Positions 1 through 7,921 of a stretch of 64,000 nucleotides of DNA are shown in pieces (positions within the stretch are counted from its first letter, which is position 1; each line of letters begins with the position of its first letter). The stretch comes from CAVQCJ01 sp963711005. GTDB taxonomy: Bacteria > Actinomycetota > Actinomycetes > Prado026. The position numbers and the translations under genes are program-made. The stretch spans positions 372,001-436,000 of the forward strand of contig CAVQCJ010000002.1 of NCBI GenBank assembly GCA_963711005.1, given 5' to 3'. The notes beneath the pieces are model-generated. The model was not told the origin of the DNA, ran no database searches, and worked only from the letters and a program-made list of their open reading frames with translations.

Positions 1-293
1 TCGGGATCAGCATGCACAACGTGGTCAGCCCGTGGAGCGCGGCGATCTCCTCGTTCCTGGCGTTCAGCCTCGGCGCGCTGCTGCCGCTCATCGCGATCCT
101 GCTCCCGCCGCCCGCCTGGCGGTCGGGCGTGACGTTCGTCGCGATGGTGCTCGCGCTGGCGCTGACCGGGTCGGTGAGCGCGCGGCTGGGCGGCGCGGAC
201 CGCAAGCGCGCGGTGGTCCGGGTCGTCGTCGGCGGAGCCCTCGCGATGGCCATCACGTACGGCATCGGGCGGCTGGTCGGGACGCACGTCTGA
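1..293 (+). CDS. VIT1/CCC1-family transporter, C-terminal part
   Basis: The frame enters from outside the window and stops with TGA at 291-293, so only about 97 C-terminal residues are visible. They form hydrophobic helices; the segment around SPWSAAISSFLAFSLGALLP followed by a short loop and two more helices matches the C-terminus of VIT-family (vacuolar iron transporter-like, CCC1) membrane proteins, which move Fe2+ or Mn2+ across membranes. A Met codon at 12 is internal to the conserved region and is probably not the start. The substrate cannot be told from this fragment. The aquaporin-like gene follows about 106 bp downstream on the same strand. Confidence 0.6.
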   Translation, partial: GISMHNVVSPWSAAISSFLAFSLGALLPLIAILLPPPAWRSGVTFVAMVLALALTGSVSARLGGADRKRAVVRVVVGGALAMAITYGIGRLVGTHV

Positions 294-399
294 ACCCGTG
301 CGGCGCCGGAGTGCCCGCGTGCCGCCGAGCGGTGAGGACGCGGGCCCCGATAACCTGCCGGTGGTCCGAACGGACCTGCATCACGTGGAAGGGGTCGCC

Positions 400-1035
400 G
401 TGCGCAAGTACCTGGTCGAGTTCATCGGGACGTTCTTCCTGGTCTTCACCGTCTGCTGCGCCGTCGTGAAGGGCGGCGTCATCGCCCCGATCGCGATCGG
501 CTCGGCGCTGATGGTCATGGTGTACGCCGGCGGTCACATCTCCGGCGGTCACTTCAACCCGGCGGTCACGCTCGCGGTGCTCCTGCGCGGACGCATCACG
601 TCGGCGGAGGCCGTGCCGTACTGGGTCGTGCAGCTGGTAGCCGGCCTCGTTGGCGCGCTCGTGGCGAAGTTCGTCATCAACCCAGCGGGGCTCGACGCGC
701 TCGACCTGTCGGTGTCCGGCCGCGTGCTGTGGGGCGCGTTCGTCGCCGAGCTCCTGTTCACGTTCGCCCTGGCCTGGGTCGTCCTCAACGTCGCGACCAG
801 CAAGGACCACCCGAACAACTCGTTCTACGGGCTGGCCATCGGCTTCACCGTGCTCACCGGCGCGGTCGCCGTTGGCGGTGTGTCCGGCGGGGCGTTCAAC
901 CCCGCAGTCGCCCTGGGCATCATGACGTTCGGCCTGTCGGCCTGGAAGAACTTCTGGATCTACCTGGTCGCCGACCTCATCGGCGCGGCGCTCGCCGCGT
1001 ACGCGTTCAAGGCCGCGAACCCGGACGACGCCTGA
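400..1035 (+). CDS. MIP-family channel (aquaporin-like)
   Basis: Membrane channel of the major intrinsic protein family, 211 residues, six predicted helices and two half-helices. The first NPA box is at residues 53-55 (GGHFNPAVTLA) and the second at 167-169 (GGAFNPAVALG). GTG at 400 is chosen because it follows a purine-rich GGAAGGGG and places the first helix at once (VEFIGTFFLVF); the frame stays open upstream to 298 but that part is not conserved in character. In classical aquaporins and glycerol facilitators the second box reads NPAR and the arginine forms the selectivity filter; here the residue is valine. The protein is therefore a MIP channel of uncertain selectivity rather than a certain water channel. 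Confidence 0.85.
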   Translation: MRKYLVEFIGTFFLVFTVCCAVVKGGVIAPIAIGSALMVMVYAGGHISGGHFNPAVTLAVLLRGRITSAEAVPYWVVQLVAGLVGALVAKFVINPAGLDALDLSVSGRVLWGAFVAELLFTFALAWVVLNVATSKDHPNNSFYGLAIGFTVLTGAVAVGGVSGGAFNPAVALGIMTFGLSAWKNFWIYLVADLIGAALAAYAFKAANPDDA

Positions 1036-1118
1036 CGTTCCACAGCGGTCTCGCTCGGCCGGTGCCGCGTCCGCCGTCCATCGTTGCGCGGTCGACGGGC
1101 GCGGCGCCGGACCTGTTC

Positions 1119-1174
1119 ACCGGTGCGCGTACCCGCCATCCCCCGATCCCTTGCTGGCGGGGACGCACACCGGT
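1119..1174. terminator. Long inverted repeat in a convergent junction
   Basis: Outer arms 1119-1130 and 1163-1174 (ACCGGTGCGCGT against ACGCACACCGGT) pair over 12 positions with one mismatch. Inner arms 1132-1138 and 1155-1161 (CCCGCCA/TGGCGGG) pair perfectly, leaving a 16-nt loop. The element lies between the end of the aquaporin-like gene (+) and the end of the I36-like gene (-), so it could terminate transcription from both sides. No U-tract follows, which is common for actinobacterial terminators. Confidence 0.6.
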
Positions 1175-1228
1175 GAGCTCATGGGTCCTGGCATGTCTGC
1201 TTCTCATGCCTGCGGACTGGTGGCCGGG

Positions 1229-1729
1229 TCAGTAGAACGTGATCGAGCTGGTCTGGTTGTCCATCGAGCCGAGCGAGTCGTCGTAGTTCGCCGGTCCCAG
1301 CGACGAGCCGCTGGCGTTGCCGTCCTTCCACAGCTTCACCTGGCAGCTGTTGTAGCCCTGGAACGAGCTGACCCGGTCGTTCCAGCCCGCGGGCATCGTG
1401 CCGACGGTGAAGTCCAGGTCCGGGCTCGTGTCGCAGCCGGTGGCCGCCGTCACGTTGAAGTAGCTGCCGGCCCCGTCGCGGTCCGCGAGGTCGTAGAAGC
1501 GACCCAGGAGGACCGCCCCCGCGCCGGCCGCCGCCGGTCGCGCCAGCCGGCCGGCCTTCGCCGGGTCGGCCGTCGTGCAGGTGAAGTCGCCGGTCGTCAG
1601 GTTGAGCGTGCACTCCTGCGCTGTCGTGTCCGCGGCGGCGCTGCCCGCCCCGAGCACGCCGATCCCGACCGTCGTCGTCAGCGCCCCCACCAGCACCCAC
1701 GCAGCGCGCAGGCGCACACCAGTGCCCAT
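1229..1729 (-). CDS. Secreted peptidase inhibitor I36 / crystallin-fold-like protein
   Basis: A 166-residue exported protein. The N-terminus has basic residues, a hydrophobic core (WVLVGALTTTVGIGVL) and an Ala-rich cleavage region (GSAAAD). The mature part carries the pattern of the I36/SMI-type beta-gamma-crystallin fold: FYDLADRDGAGSYF, then WNDRVSSFQGYNSC and a C-terminal LWKDGN...SLG repeat ending SSITFY. Family members are found in actinobacteria as inhibitors of metalloproteases; the target here is unknown. ATG at 1729 is preferred over the longer frame because AAGGGG lies nine bases upstream and it begins a proper signal peptide. The upstream 1802-1820 region holds an inverted repeat GTGTCC-N7-GGACAC. 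Confidence 0.6.
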   Translation of the reverse strand: MGTGVRLRAAWVLVGALTTTVGIGVLGAGSAAADTTAQECTLNLTTGDFTCTTADPAKAGRLARPAAAGAGAVLLGRFYDLADRDGAGSYFNVTAATGCDTSPDLDFTVGTMPAGWNDRVSSFQGYNSCQVKLWKDGNASGSSLGPANYDDSLGSMDNQTSSITFY

Positions 1730-1843
1730 GGCAGTCCAGCCCCTTCGTCGGGAGCCCCGTTTCCGACAGGGGGTTGTCCGCACCCGGGCGGGCGTTGCGA
1801 TGTGTCCAGAATGCGGACACGTGGACTGATCCGGTCACCGTCG

Positions 1844-2425
1844 TCAGCCCTCCGAGGTCGGCAGCCCGAGCTGGGTGCAGGTCTCGTGGTGGTACGCCGG
1901 GAAGACACCCACGCTCCCGTCCGGGAGGACGCAGGCGATCAGCGGCGGAGGCGTCGCCGGCACCGGCGACTGGCCCCTCGGTTCCGTGTATGGCTCGACC
2001 GAGGTGATGTAGCCGTCCGCCCACAGGCTGCGGCAGATGTCGAGCGCCGCCGACGCCGAGTCCTGCCCGATCGCGAGCGCGTCACCCCCGAGCTTCGGGT
2101 TGTCGAAGTCCGTGGTCCAGATCGGGTAGCAGTGCGTCTCGCTACGCTCCGTGGCCCGCTCCAGCGCGATCCTGGCCGCAGCCGTCCCGAGGACGACCGC
2201 GACGGCCGCCGCGACCACCGTGACGAGCACGCGGCGGTGCCGGGGCCGGTGACCGTGCGGGCCGTTCCCGCGCCGCAGGGTCCGGCCGACCGGCTCCGCC
2301 GGGGTCGACTCCGACGCCATCACCTCGCGGAGCGCGGCGAGGTGCCGTTCGCGCGCCTGCGCGGGCACGCCCGGCGCCGGCAGCTCGCGCAGCAGCCGGT
2401 CGACGTCGTCGTTCTCGTACGTCAT
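1844..2425 (-). CDS. Single-pass membrane protein, probable anti-sigma partner
   Basis: A 193-residue protein with a cytoplasmic N-terminal segment rich in Leu/Arg (residues 1-60), one transmembrane helix near residues 66-84 (VLVTVVAAAVAVVLG) and an external domain with four cysteines. Its ATG overlaps the TGA of the sigma factor gene by four bases (ATGA at 2422-2425), so the two are translationally coupled. I recognise no named domain. Position, topology and coupling suggest an anti-sigma factor that holds the sigma factor at the membrane, but no ZAS zinc motif is visible, so this is inference. Confidence 0.55.
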   Translation of the reverse strand: MTYENDDVDRLLRELPAPGVPAQARERHLAALREVMASESTPAEPVGRTLRRGNGPHGHRPRHRRVLVTVVAAAVAVVLGTAAARIALERATERSETHCYPIWTTDFDNPKLGGDALAIGQDSASAALDICRSLWADGYITSVEPYTEPRGQSPVPATPPPLIACVLPDGSVGVFPAYHHETCTQLGLPTSEG

Positions 2426-2991
2426 CGCTCCTCACCCCCGTCCGTGGCCCTGTTCAGCTGCTCCAGGAGCACACGCAGCCGGGCCCTGGCCCGGCTCAGC
2501 CGCGAGCGCACCGTGCCGGCCGGCAGGTCCAGGGCGATCGCCACTTCGGTCGGCGTGAGACCTTCGGCCACGCACAGCAGCAGCAGGTCCCGGTCGTCGT
2601 CGCCGAGGTGCTCCATCGCCAGCCGGAGGAGCTCGAGCTCGCGCTGGCTGTCCAGCTGTCCGGCCAGGTCCTCGGCGAAGTCCGGGACGTTCGGCTCGGG
2701 CGACTGGGCGGACAGGAAAGCCTGGTAGCGCTGCTGCTTGCGGCCTGCGTTGCGCATCAGGTTGGCGGCGACGCCGAGCAGCCACGGGAGGATCGCCTCG
2801 TCCGGAGCAAGGTCGACCTCGCCCCGACGGCGCCAGGCCTCCAGGAACACCCCGCTGGTGATCTCGTCGGCCAGGTCCCACGAGCCGCTGCGTCGGAACG
2901 CGAACCCGTGCACCCGGTCCGCGTGCAGGGCGTAGAGGCGCTCGAACGCTTCGGGGTCGCCGGCCGCGATCCGCGACCAGAGACTCCCCAT
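2422..2991 (-). CDS. ECF-type RNA polymerase sigma factor
   Basis: About 189 residues. Region 2 is seen as AFERLYALHADRVHGFAFRRS followed by DLADEITSGVFLEAWRRR; region 4 as LLLLCVAEGLTPTEVAIALD with the recognition helix PAGTVRSRLSRARARL. This is the two-domain layout of extracytoplasmic-function sigma-70 factors, which direct RNA polymerase to stress or envelope promoters. ATG at 2991 gives the usual start (MGSLWSRIAAGDPEAF); a TTG at 3000, closer to an AGGTG, is possible. It is coupled to the membrane protein downstream, probably its regulator. Confidence 0.85.
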   Translation of the reverse strand: MGSLWSRIAAGDPEAFERLYALHADRVHGFAFRRSGSWDLADEITSGVFLEAWRRRGEVDLAPDEAILPWLLGVAANLMRNAGRKQQRYQAFLSAQSPEPNVPDFAEDLAGQLDSQRELELLRLAMEHLGDDDRDLLLLCVAEGLTPTEVAIALDLPAGTVRSRLSRARARLRVLLEQLNRATDGGEER

Positions 2992-3140
2992 CGTCGTCAA
3001 CGCACCTGCCAACACGTCTAGGAACTGTCTTCGCCGGGGACTGCGTTGCGTGTTCGGTGGGACGCCGGCAGCGCCGCGAGCGCAGGCTACGCCCGGCCGA
3101 GGCCCCACGGGATCGGTCCGGCCGGCCCTACCCTCGACGG

Positions 3141-3644
3141 GTGGAGCTCACGGGTGCCTCGGTCGTCCTGCGGTCGCTGGAGCCGGGGGACGTGCCCGAG
3201 CTCGTGCGGATCAGGCGCACTCCCGAGGTGGCCGGCCGTTGGGGAGACGTGGCCGCCGAGCCGGACTGGCCGTACGACGACGACGAGGCGGTGTGCTTCA
3301 CGGTGCTGCTGGGCGCCGCCGTCGTCGGCATGATCCAGTACAGCGAGGAGAACACGCCGCAGTACCGGCACGCGGGGATCGACCTCTTCCTGGACCCGAC
3401 CGTGCACGGCCGCGGGGTGGGCCGGGACTGCGCGCGGACACTGGCCCGCCACCTCATCGATGGGCGGGGCCACCACCGCCTGGTCATCGACCCGGCGGCC
3501 GACAACGAGGCGGCGATCCGGTGCTACGCGTCGGTGGGGTTCCGGCCGGTCGGCGTGATGCGTGCGTACGAACGCGACGTCGACGGCCGCGGCTGGCACG
3601 ACGGTCTGCTCATGGACATGCTCGCCGCCGAGCTCAGACGTTGA
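3141..3644 (+). CDS. GNAT-family N-acetyltransferase
   Basis: A 167-residue acyltransferase of the GNAT fold, using acetyl-CoA to acetylate an amine. The beta4/alpha3 acetyl-CoA site is clear: GIDLFLDPTVHGRGVGRDCARTL (R/Q-x-x-G-x-G pattern), then the C-terminal NEAAIRCYASVGFRPVG motif typical of aminoglycoside 6-prime- and ribosomal-protein-type acetylases. Start GTG at 3141 follows TACCCT (3129-3134) by six bases, fitting a leaderless transcript; the longer frame to 3057 is Arg-rich and unlikely. The 3-prime end overlaps the convergent ychF gene by 11 bp. The substrate is unknown. Confidence 0.8.
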   Translation: MELTGASVVLRSLEPGDVPELVRIRRTPEVAGRWGDVAAEPDWPYDDDEAVCFTVLLGAAVVGMIQYSEENTPQYRHAGIDLFLDPTVHGRGVGRDCARTLARHLIDGRGHHRLVIDPAADNEAAIRCYASVGFRPVGVMRAYERDVDGRGWHDGLLMDMLAAELRR

Positions 3645-4707
3645 AGCGGAACTCCACGACGTCGCCGTCCTGCATCACGTAGTCCTTGCCCTCGATCCGC
3701 ACCTGGCCGCGGGCCTTGGCCTCCGCCATCGAACCGGCCGCGACCAGCGCGTCGAACGAGACGACCTCGGCCTTGATGAAGCCGCGCTGGAAGTCGGTGT
3801 GGATGACCCCGGCCGCCACCGGAGCCGTGTCGCCCTTGTGGATCGTCCAGGCCCGGGTCTCCTTCGGGCCGGCCGTGAGGTACGTCTGCAGGCCCAGCGT
3901 GTCGAAGCCGACCCTGGCCAGCAGGGCGAGGCCGGACTCGTCCTGCCCGATCGAACGGAGCAGCTCGAGCGCCTCGTCGTCGGGCAGCTCGGCGAGCTCG
4001 GCCTCGATCTTGGCATCCAGGAAGATCGCCTCGGCCGGCGCGACCAGTGCCCGCAGCTCGCCCTTCAGCGGCTCGTTGGCGAGCTCACCGTCGTCGAGGT
4101 TGAACACGTACAGGAAGGGCTTCGCGGTGAGCAGCTGCAGCTCGGACAGCGGCTCGAGGTCGAGGCCGGCGGAGAACAGCGTCGTCCCGCCGTCGAGCAG
4201 CTCGCGCGCCTTCTCCACGGCAGCGAGCACCGGCGCGCGGTCCTTGCTGGTGCGCGCCTCCTTCTGCAGCCGCGGCAACGCCCGGTCCACAGTCTGCAGG
4301 TCCGCAAGGATGAGCTCGGTGTTGATGGTCGCGATGTCCTCGCCGGGGTCGACCCGGCCGTCCACGTGCACCACGTCCGGGTCGGCGAAGACCCGGATGA
4401 CCTGGCAGATGGCGTCGGCCTCACGGATGTGCGAGAGGAACTTGTTGCCCAGGCCCTGACCCTCCGAGGCGCCCTTGACGATGCCGGCGATGTCGACGAA
4501 CGAGACCGTCGCCGGGAGCACCCTGGCCGAGCCGAACAGTCCGGCCAGGACCTGCAGGCGCGGGTCCGGGACCCCCACCACGCCGACGTTCGGCTCGATC
4601 GTGGCGAACGGGTAGTTGGCCGCGAGCACGTCGTTCTTGGTGAGGGCGTTGAACAGGGTGGACTTGCCGACGTTGGGCAGGCCGACGATGCCGATCGAGA
4701 GACTCAT
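3634..4707 (-). CDS. ychF: YchF/OLA1-family redox-responsive ATPase
   Basis: A 357-residue TRAFAC-class P-loop protein, the usual length for YchF. The G1 loop is GLPNVGKSTLFNAL at residues 8-21; the switch region shows PATVSFVDIAGIVKGASEGQG; the C-terminal TGS domain ends VMQDGDVVEFRFNV. YchF/OLA1 proteins prefer ATP, bind ribosomes and respond to oxidative stress. ATG at 4707 starts MSLSIGIVGLPN and is preceded by TAGACT (4716-4721 on the minus strand) eight bases upstream, so the mRNA has almost no leader. The gene is divergent from rmuC, 61 bp apart. Confidence 0.93.
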   Translation of the reverse strand: MSLSIGIVGLPNVGKSTLFNALTKNDVLAANYPFATIEPNVGVVGVPDPRLQVLAGLFGSARVLPATVSFVDIAGIVKGASEGQGLGNKFLSHIREADAICQVIRVFADPDVVHVDGRVDPGEDIATINTELILADLQTVDRALPRLQKEARTSKDRAPVLAAVEKARELLDGGTTLFSAGLDLEPLSELQLLTAKPFLYVFNLDDGELANEPLKGELRALVAPAEAIFLDAKIEAELAELPDDEALELLRSIGQDESGLALLARVGFDTLGLQTYLTAGPKETRAWTIHKGDTAPVAAGVIHTDFQRGFIKAEVVSFDALVAAGSMAEAKARGQVRIEGKDYVMQDGDVVEFRFNV

Positions 4708-4768
4708 CGGCGGGGAGTCTAGGCGGCGCCTCCCAGGATCTGTCACACGGCCGTTGCACACTCGGCGC

Positions 4769-6307
4769 ATGGACTCCACGGGCTTGCTCCTGCTGATCGT
4801 CGGGCTGCTCGTCGGCCTGGGGGCCGGCGCCGCCGCCGGGCTGGCGCTGGGCCGCTCCGGCCCGGGCGCTCCGGCGCGCTCCGGTGCCGACCTGGCCCGG
4901 GCGACGGCCGAGCGCGACGCGGCCCGGTCCGAGGCGGAGCGGCTGCGGGGCGACGGGATCGCCCAGGCCGGGCGCGCCCGCGAGGCCGAGCTGGAGGTGG
5001 CCAGGGTGTCGGCGGCCCTGGCTGCGGCCCAGGCCGAGGGCGCGCAGCGGCTCGAGGACCTGCGCCGCGCCCAGGACGAGCTGACCGAGCAGTTCCGGCT
5101 GCTGTCCCACGAGGCCCTCGACCGCAACAGCAAGCGTCTGCTCGAGCTGACCGAGGAGCGGCAGCGGGCCACGGACAAGACGTCGGCCGCCGAGCTGGAG
5201 CAGCGCCGCCAGGCGGTGGCCGGCCTGGTCAAGCCGATCGAGGAGCACCTGCAGCGGGTCGCGACGCAGATCGACGACAGCGAACGACGGCGGGCGGAGG
5301 CGTTCTCGACGCTCGGCGAGCAGATGCGTCAGATGGGTGAGTCCGGCTCGCTGCTGCGCCGCGAGACCGAGCTGCTCAAGACCGCCCTGCGCCGCCCGGA
5401 GATCCGCGGCAGCTGGGGCGAGCACCAGCTGCGCCAGGTCGTCGAGCTGGCCGGCATGGTCGAGTACTGCGACTTCCGCACCCAGGAGACGCTGGCCAGC
5501 GACGACGGCAAGCGCCGGCCCGACATGATCGTCCGCCTGGCCGGGGGGCGGCACTTCGTCGTCGACTCGAAGGTGTCGATCTCGGCCTTCCACGACGCGC
5601 TGAACGCCACCGACGAGGCGGTCCGGGCGGAGCGGCTCGCGGCGCACGCCCGGCACGTCCGCACGCACGTCGACCAGCTCGCGAGCAAGGCGTACTGGGC
5701 TCTGGTCACGCCGTCCCCGGAGTTCGTCATCGCGTTCGTGCCGGGCGAGGCGATGCTCGCGCAGGCCCTGGAGACCGACCCCTCGCTGGTGGAGTACGCC
5801 GCGGCCAAGGCCGTGGTGCTGGCCAGCCCGCTCACGCTGATCGCCACCTTGCGCACGGCTGCGTACGCCTGGAAGGAGACCAAGCTCGCCGAGAACGCCC
5901 AGCGGGTCTTCGACGAGGGCCGCGGCCTGTACAAGCGGCTCGGCACCATGGGTGACCACCTCGACCGGCTCGGCCGGTCGCTGACCGGCTCGGTGAAGGC
6001 CTACAACCAGGCGGTCGGCTCGCTGGAGCGCCAGGTGCTCCCGAGCGCGCGACGGCTGCACGACCTCGACGTCACCGACGTCGAGATCCGGCCGCCGGCC
6101 CCGGTCGACGAGCCGGTCCGGCCGCTGTCGGCCGCCGAGCTCGTCACGGCCGCCGACGACCGTCGGCATGTCCGCGCCCTGCCCTCCCGGACCCTCGGCC
6201 GTGCCGACGAGGTCGAGGTCGACCCACGGTACGGCGTCGACCTCCTGCCGCTGGCGGGCGACGACGCGGACGACGCGGGGCGCCGTGCCACCGGAAGCGG
6301 GGCGTAG
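4769..6307 (+). CDS. rmuC: DNA recombination protein RmuC
   Basis: A 512-residue protein with an N-terminal membrane anchor (LLLLIVGLLVGLGAGAAAG), a long Ala/Arg/Glu-rich coiled coil (about 40-200) and the RmuC nuclease-like domain (about 210-420) with GSWGEHQL, YCDFRTQ, RRPDMIVRL, FVVDSKVS, FVPGEAML and ASPLTLIATLRTA. RmuC is associated with limiting inversions at short repeats. ATG at 4769 is chosen because it begins the anchor; CACACT six bases upstream is a weak -10. The TAG stop sits inside a candidate -10 (TAGCGT) for the next gene. Confidence 0.9.
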   Translation: MDSTGLLLLIVGLLVGLGAGAAAGLALGRSGPGAPARSGADLARATAERDAARSEAERLRGDGIAQAGRAREAELEVARVSAALAAAQAEGAQRLEDLRRAQDELTEQFRLLSHEALDRNSKRLLELTEERQRATDKTSAAELEQRRQAVAGLVKPIEEHLQRVATQIDDSERRRAEAFSTLGEQMRQMGESGSLLRRETELLKTALRRPEIRGSWGEHQLRQVVELAGMVEYCDFRTQETLASDDGKRRPDMIVRLAGGRHFVVDSKVSISAFHDALNATDEAVRAERLAAHARHVRTHVDQLASKAYWALVTPSPEFVIAFVPGEAMLAQALETDPSLVEYAAAKAVVLASPLTLIATLRTAAYAWKETKLAENAQRVFDEGRGLYKRLGTMGDHLDRLGRSLTGSVKAYNQAVGSLERQVLPSARRLHDLDVTDVEIRPPAPVDEPVRPLSAAELVTAADDRRHVRALPSRTLGRADEVEVDPRYGVDLLPLAGDDADDAGRRATGSGA

Positions 6308-6318
6308 CGTTGTCGAGC

Positions 6319-6903
6319 GTGCAGACCCCCGCGGAAGACCGCCCGTACCGCTCGGTCGACATCCCAGGCGTGATCCCGCCCGGCCAGCCGATGCCGCCGC
6401 GCCAGCCGACGCCGGCCCCGACCACAGCCCCGCCGCGCCAGGCGATCCAGCTGCCGCCCGAGCTGTCCGTACGTCCGGCCCCGGCCGCAGCGACCGGGCC
6501 TGCACCGGCTCCGTCGCGCGCTGTCGCGAGCTCCCCCGGCCTCACGGCGCCCGGCGTGGTCGTCGTCGTGGGTGCGGTCTCGCTGGTGGCGATGCTGGTC
6601 GACACGTTCACCGGCGGTGGCGTGGGCTGGTTGTTCGGCGGGCTGTTCATCCTGGTCAGCGGGTACGCCGCACTGCAGGTCCGGCGACAGGACCTCGTGT
6701 GGGCGGTGATCGTCCCGCCGCTGGTGTTCGCCGTGCTGGTCTGCGCTCACGCGGCGTACACCGCGCCCGGCGACCTGCTCTCCAAGGTGGTCGCCATGAT
6801 GAACGGCCTGCTCGACTACGGGCCGATGCTGTGGATCGGCACCGGGTTGGCCGGGGCGATCGCCGCTTGGCGTCGCTGGGGCGGCTCGGTCAGGAGGTCG
6901 TAG
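6319..6903 (+). CDS. DUF6542-like integral membrane protein
   Basis: About 194 residues: a Pro/Ala-rich, disordered cytoplasmic N-terminus (about 1-70) and then four to five closely spaced helices (GVVVVVGAVSLVAMLVDTF, GWLFGGLFILVSGYAAL, LVWAVIVPPLVFAVLVCAHA, and so on). This layout and its place between rmuC/ychF and ispH match an actinobacterial family I know as DUF6542; its function is unknown. GTG at 6319 is chosen because TAGCGT (6305-6310), which contains the rmuC stop codon, lies eight bases upstream; TTG at 6310 is the alternative. The end overlaps the convergent ispH gene by 14 bp. Confidence 0.65.
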   Translation: MQTPAEDRPYRSVDIPGVIPPGQPMPPRQPTPAPTTAPPRQAIQLPPELSVRPAPAAATGPAPAPSRAVASSPGLTAPGVVVVVGAVSLVAMLVDTFTGGGVGWLFGGLFILVSGYAALQVRRQDLVWAVIVPPLVFAVLVCAHAAYTAPGDLLSKVVAMMNGLLDYGPMLWIGTGLAGAIAAWRRWGGSVRRS

Positions 6904-7891
6904 CGGCCGAGGTCCGACCGGCGGCCTTGAGGTCGCGGCGCAGCTCGGGCGGGAGGGCGAACAGCAGGTGCTCCTCGGCCGACCGGACCTCCTCCACACC
7001 GCCGTAGCCGCGCTCCGCCAGCCAGGCCAGCACGCCCTCGACCAGCACCTCGGGCACCGAGGCCCCGCTGGTCACCCCGACCGTCGAGACACCCTCCAGC
7101 CAGGCTTCGTCGATCTCGGCGGCGGCGTCGACCAGCCGGGCCGACCCCGCACCCCCCGTGAGCGCCACCTCGACCAGCCGCACCGAGTTCGACGAGTTCC
7201 GCGAACCGACGACGATCACGAGGTCGGACTCGGCCGCGATCTGCTTGACCGCCTCCTGGCGGTTCTGGGTGGCGTAGCAGATGTCGTCGCTGGGCGGGTC
7301 GATCATCGCCGGGAACCGCTCGCGCAGCGCCCGGACGGTCTCCTCGGTCTCGTCCACGGACAGCGTCGTCTGGGACAGCCAGGCGATCCGCTCGGGGTCC
7401 TCGACCTCGATCCGGGCCGCGGCGGCCGGACCGTCCACGAGCGTGATGTGCTCCGGAGCCTCCCCCGCGGTGCCGACGACCTCCTCGTGCCCCTCGTGAC
7501 CGATCAGGAGGATCTGGAAGCCCTCCTCGGCGAACCGGCGGGCCTCGACGTGCACCTTGGTGACCAGCGGGCAGGTCGCGTCGATCGTCCGCAGGTTCCG
7601 CCGAGCGGCCTCCTCGTGCACGACCGGGGCGACCCCGTGCGCGGAGAACACGACGATCGCGCCCTCGGGCACCTCCTCGGTCTCGTCGACGAAGACGGCG
7701 CCGCGGGCCTCCAGCCGCTCGACGACGAACCTGTTGTGCACGATCTGTTTGCGCACGTACACCGGCGGACCGTACAGCTCGAGCGCCTTCTCGACCGTGA
7801 CGACCGCGCGGTCGACGCCGGCGCAGTAGCCGCGGGGGCTGGCGAGCAGCACCCGGCCGCGCGGCGCAGGGCTGGGGTCGGTGTCGGGCAC
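6890..7891 (-). CDS. ispH: 4-hydroxy-3-methylbut-2-enyl diphosphate reductase
   Basis: A 333-residue [4Fe-4S] enzyme for the last MEP-pathway step, reducing HMBPP to IPP and DMAPP. The three cluster cysteines are C23 (SPRGYCAGVDRAV), C107 (DATCPLVTK) and C205 (DDICYATQNRQ). Substrate-binding histidines appear in VHNRFVV, FSAHGVAP and GHEGHEE, and the family signatures SQTTLS and SRNSSNS are present. GTG at 7891 (VPDTDPSP) is the start: TACGAT (7898-7903, minus) lies six bases upstream, as in leaderless genes. UppS, also in this window, uses the isoprenoid products. Confidence 0.95.
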   Translation of the reverse strand: MPDTDPSPAPRGRVLLASPRGYCAGVDRAVVTVEKALELYGPPVYVRKQIVHNRFVVERLEARGAVFVDETEEVPEGAIVVFSAHGVAPVVHEEAARRNLRTIDATCPLVTKVHVEARRFAEEGFQILLIGHEGHEEVVGTAGEAPEHITLVDGPAAAARIEVEDPERIAWLSQTTLSVDETEETVRALRERFPAMIDPPSDDICYATQNRQEAVKQIAAESDLVIVVGSRNSSNSVRLVEVALTGGAGSARLVDAAAEIDEAWLEGVSTVGVTSGASVPEVLVEGVLAWLAERGYGGVEEVRSAEEHLLFALPPELRRDLKAAGRTSAATTS

Positions 7892-7921
7892 TGCTCCATC
7901 GTAGGCGCCTAGTCTGCGGGC
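7892..7921. promoter_or_regulatory. Back-to-back leaderless promoters for ispH and xseA
   Basis: The whole divergent spacer is 30 bp. On the minus strand TACGAT (7903 to 7898) is followed by six bases and the ispH GTG at 7891. On the plus strand TAGTCT (7910-7915) is followed by six bases and the xseA ATG at 7922. The two -10 boxes are six bp apart, so each -35 region must lie inside the opposite gene and two polymerases could not occupy both at once. Confidence 0.65.

Noticed and set aside
4421..6505. Long minus-strand frame across rmuC
   Set aside because: Antisense shadow of rmuC; no domain or start signal, while rmuC has all its motifs.
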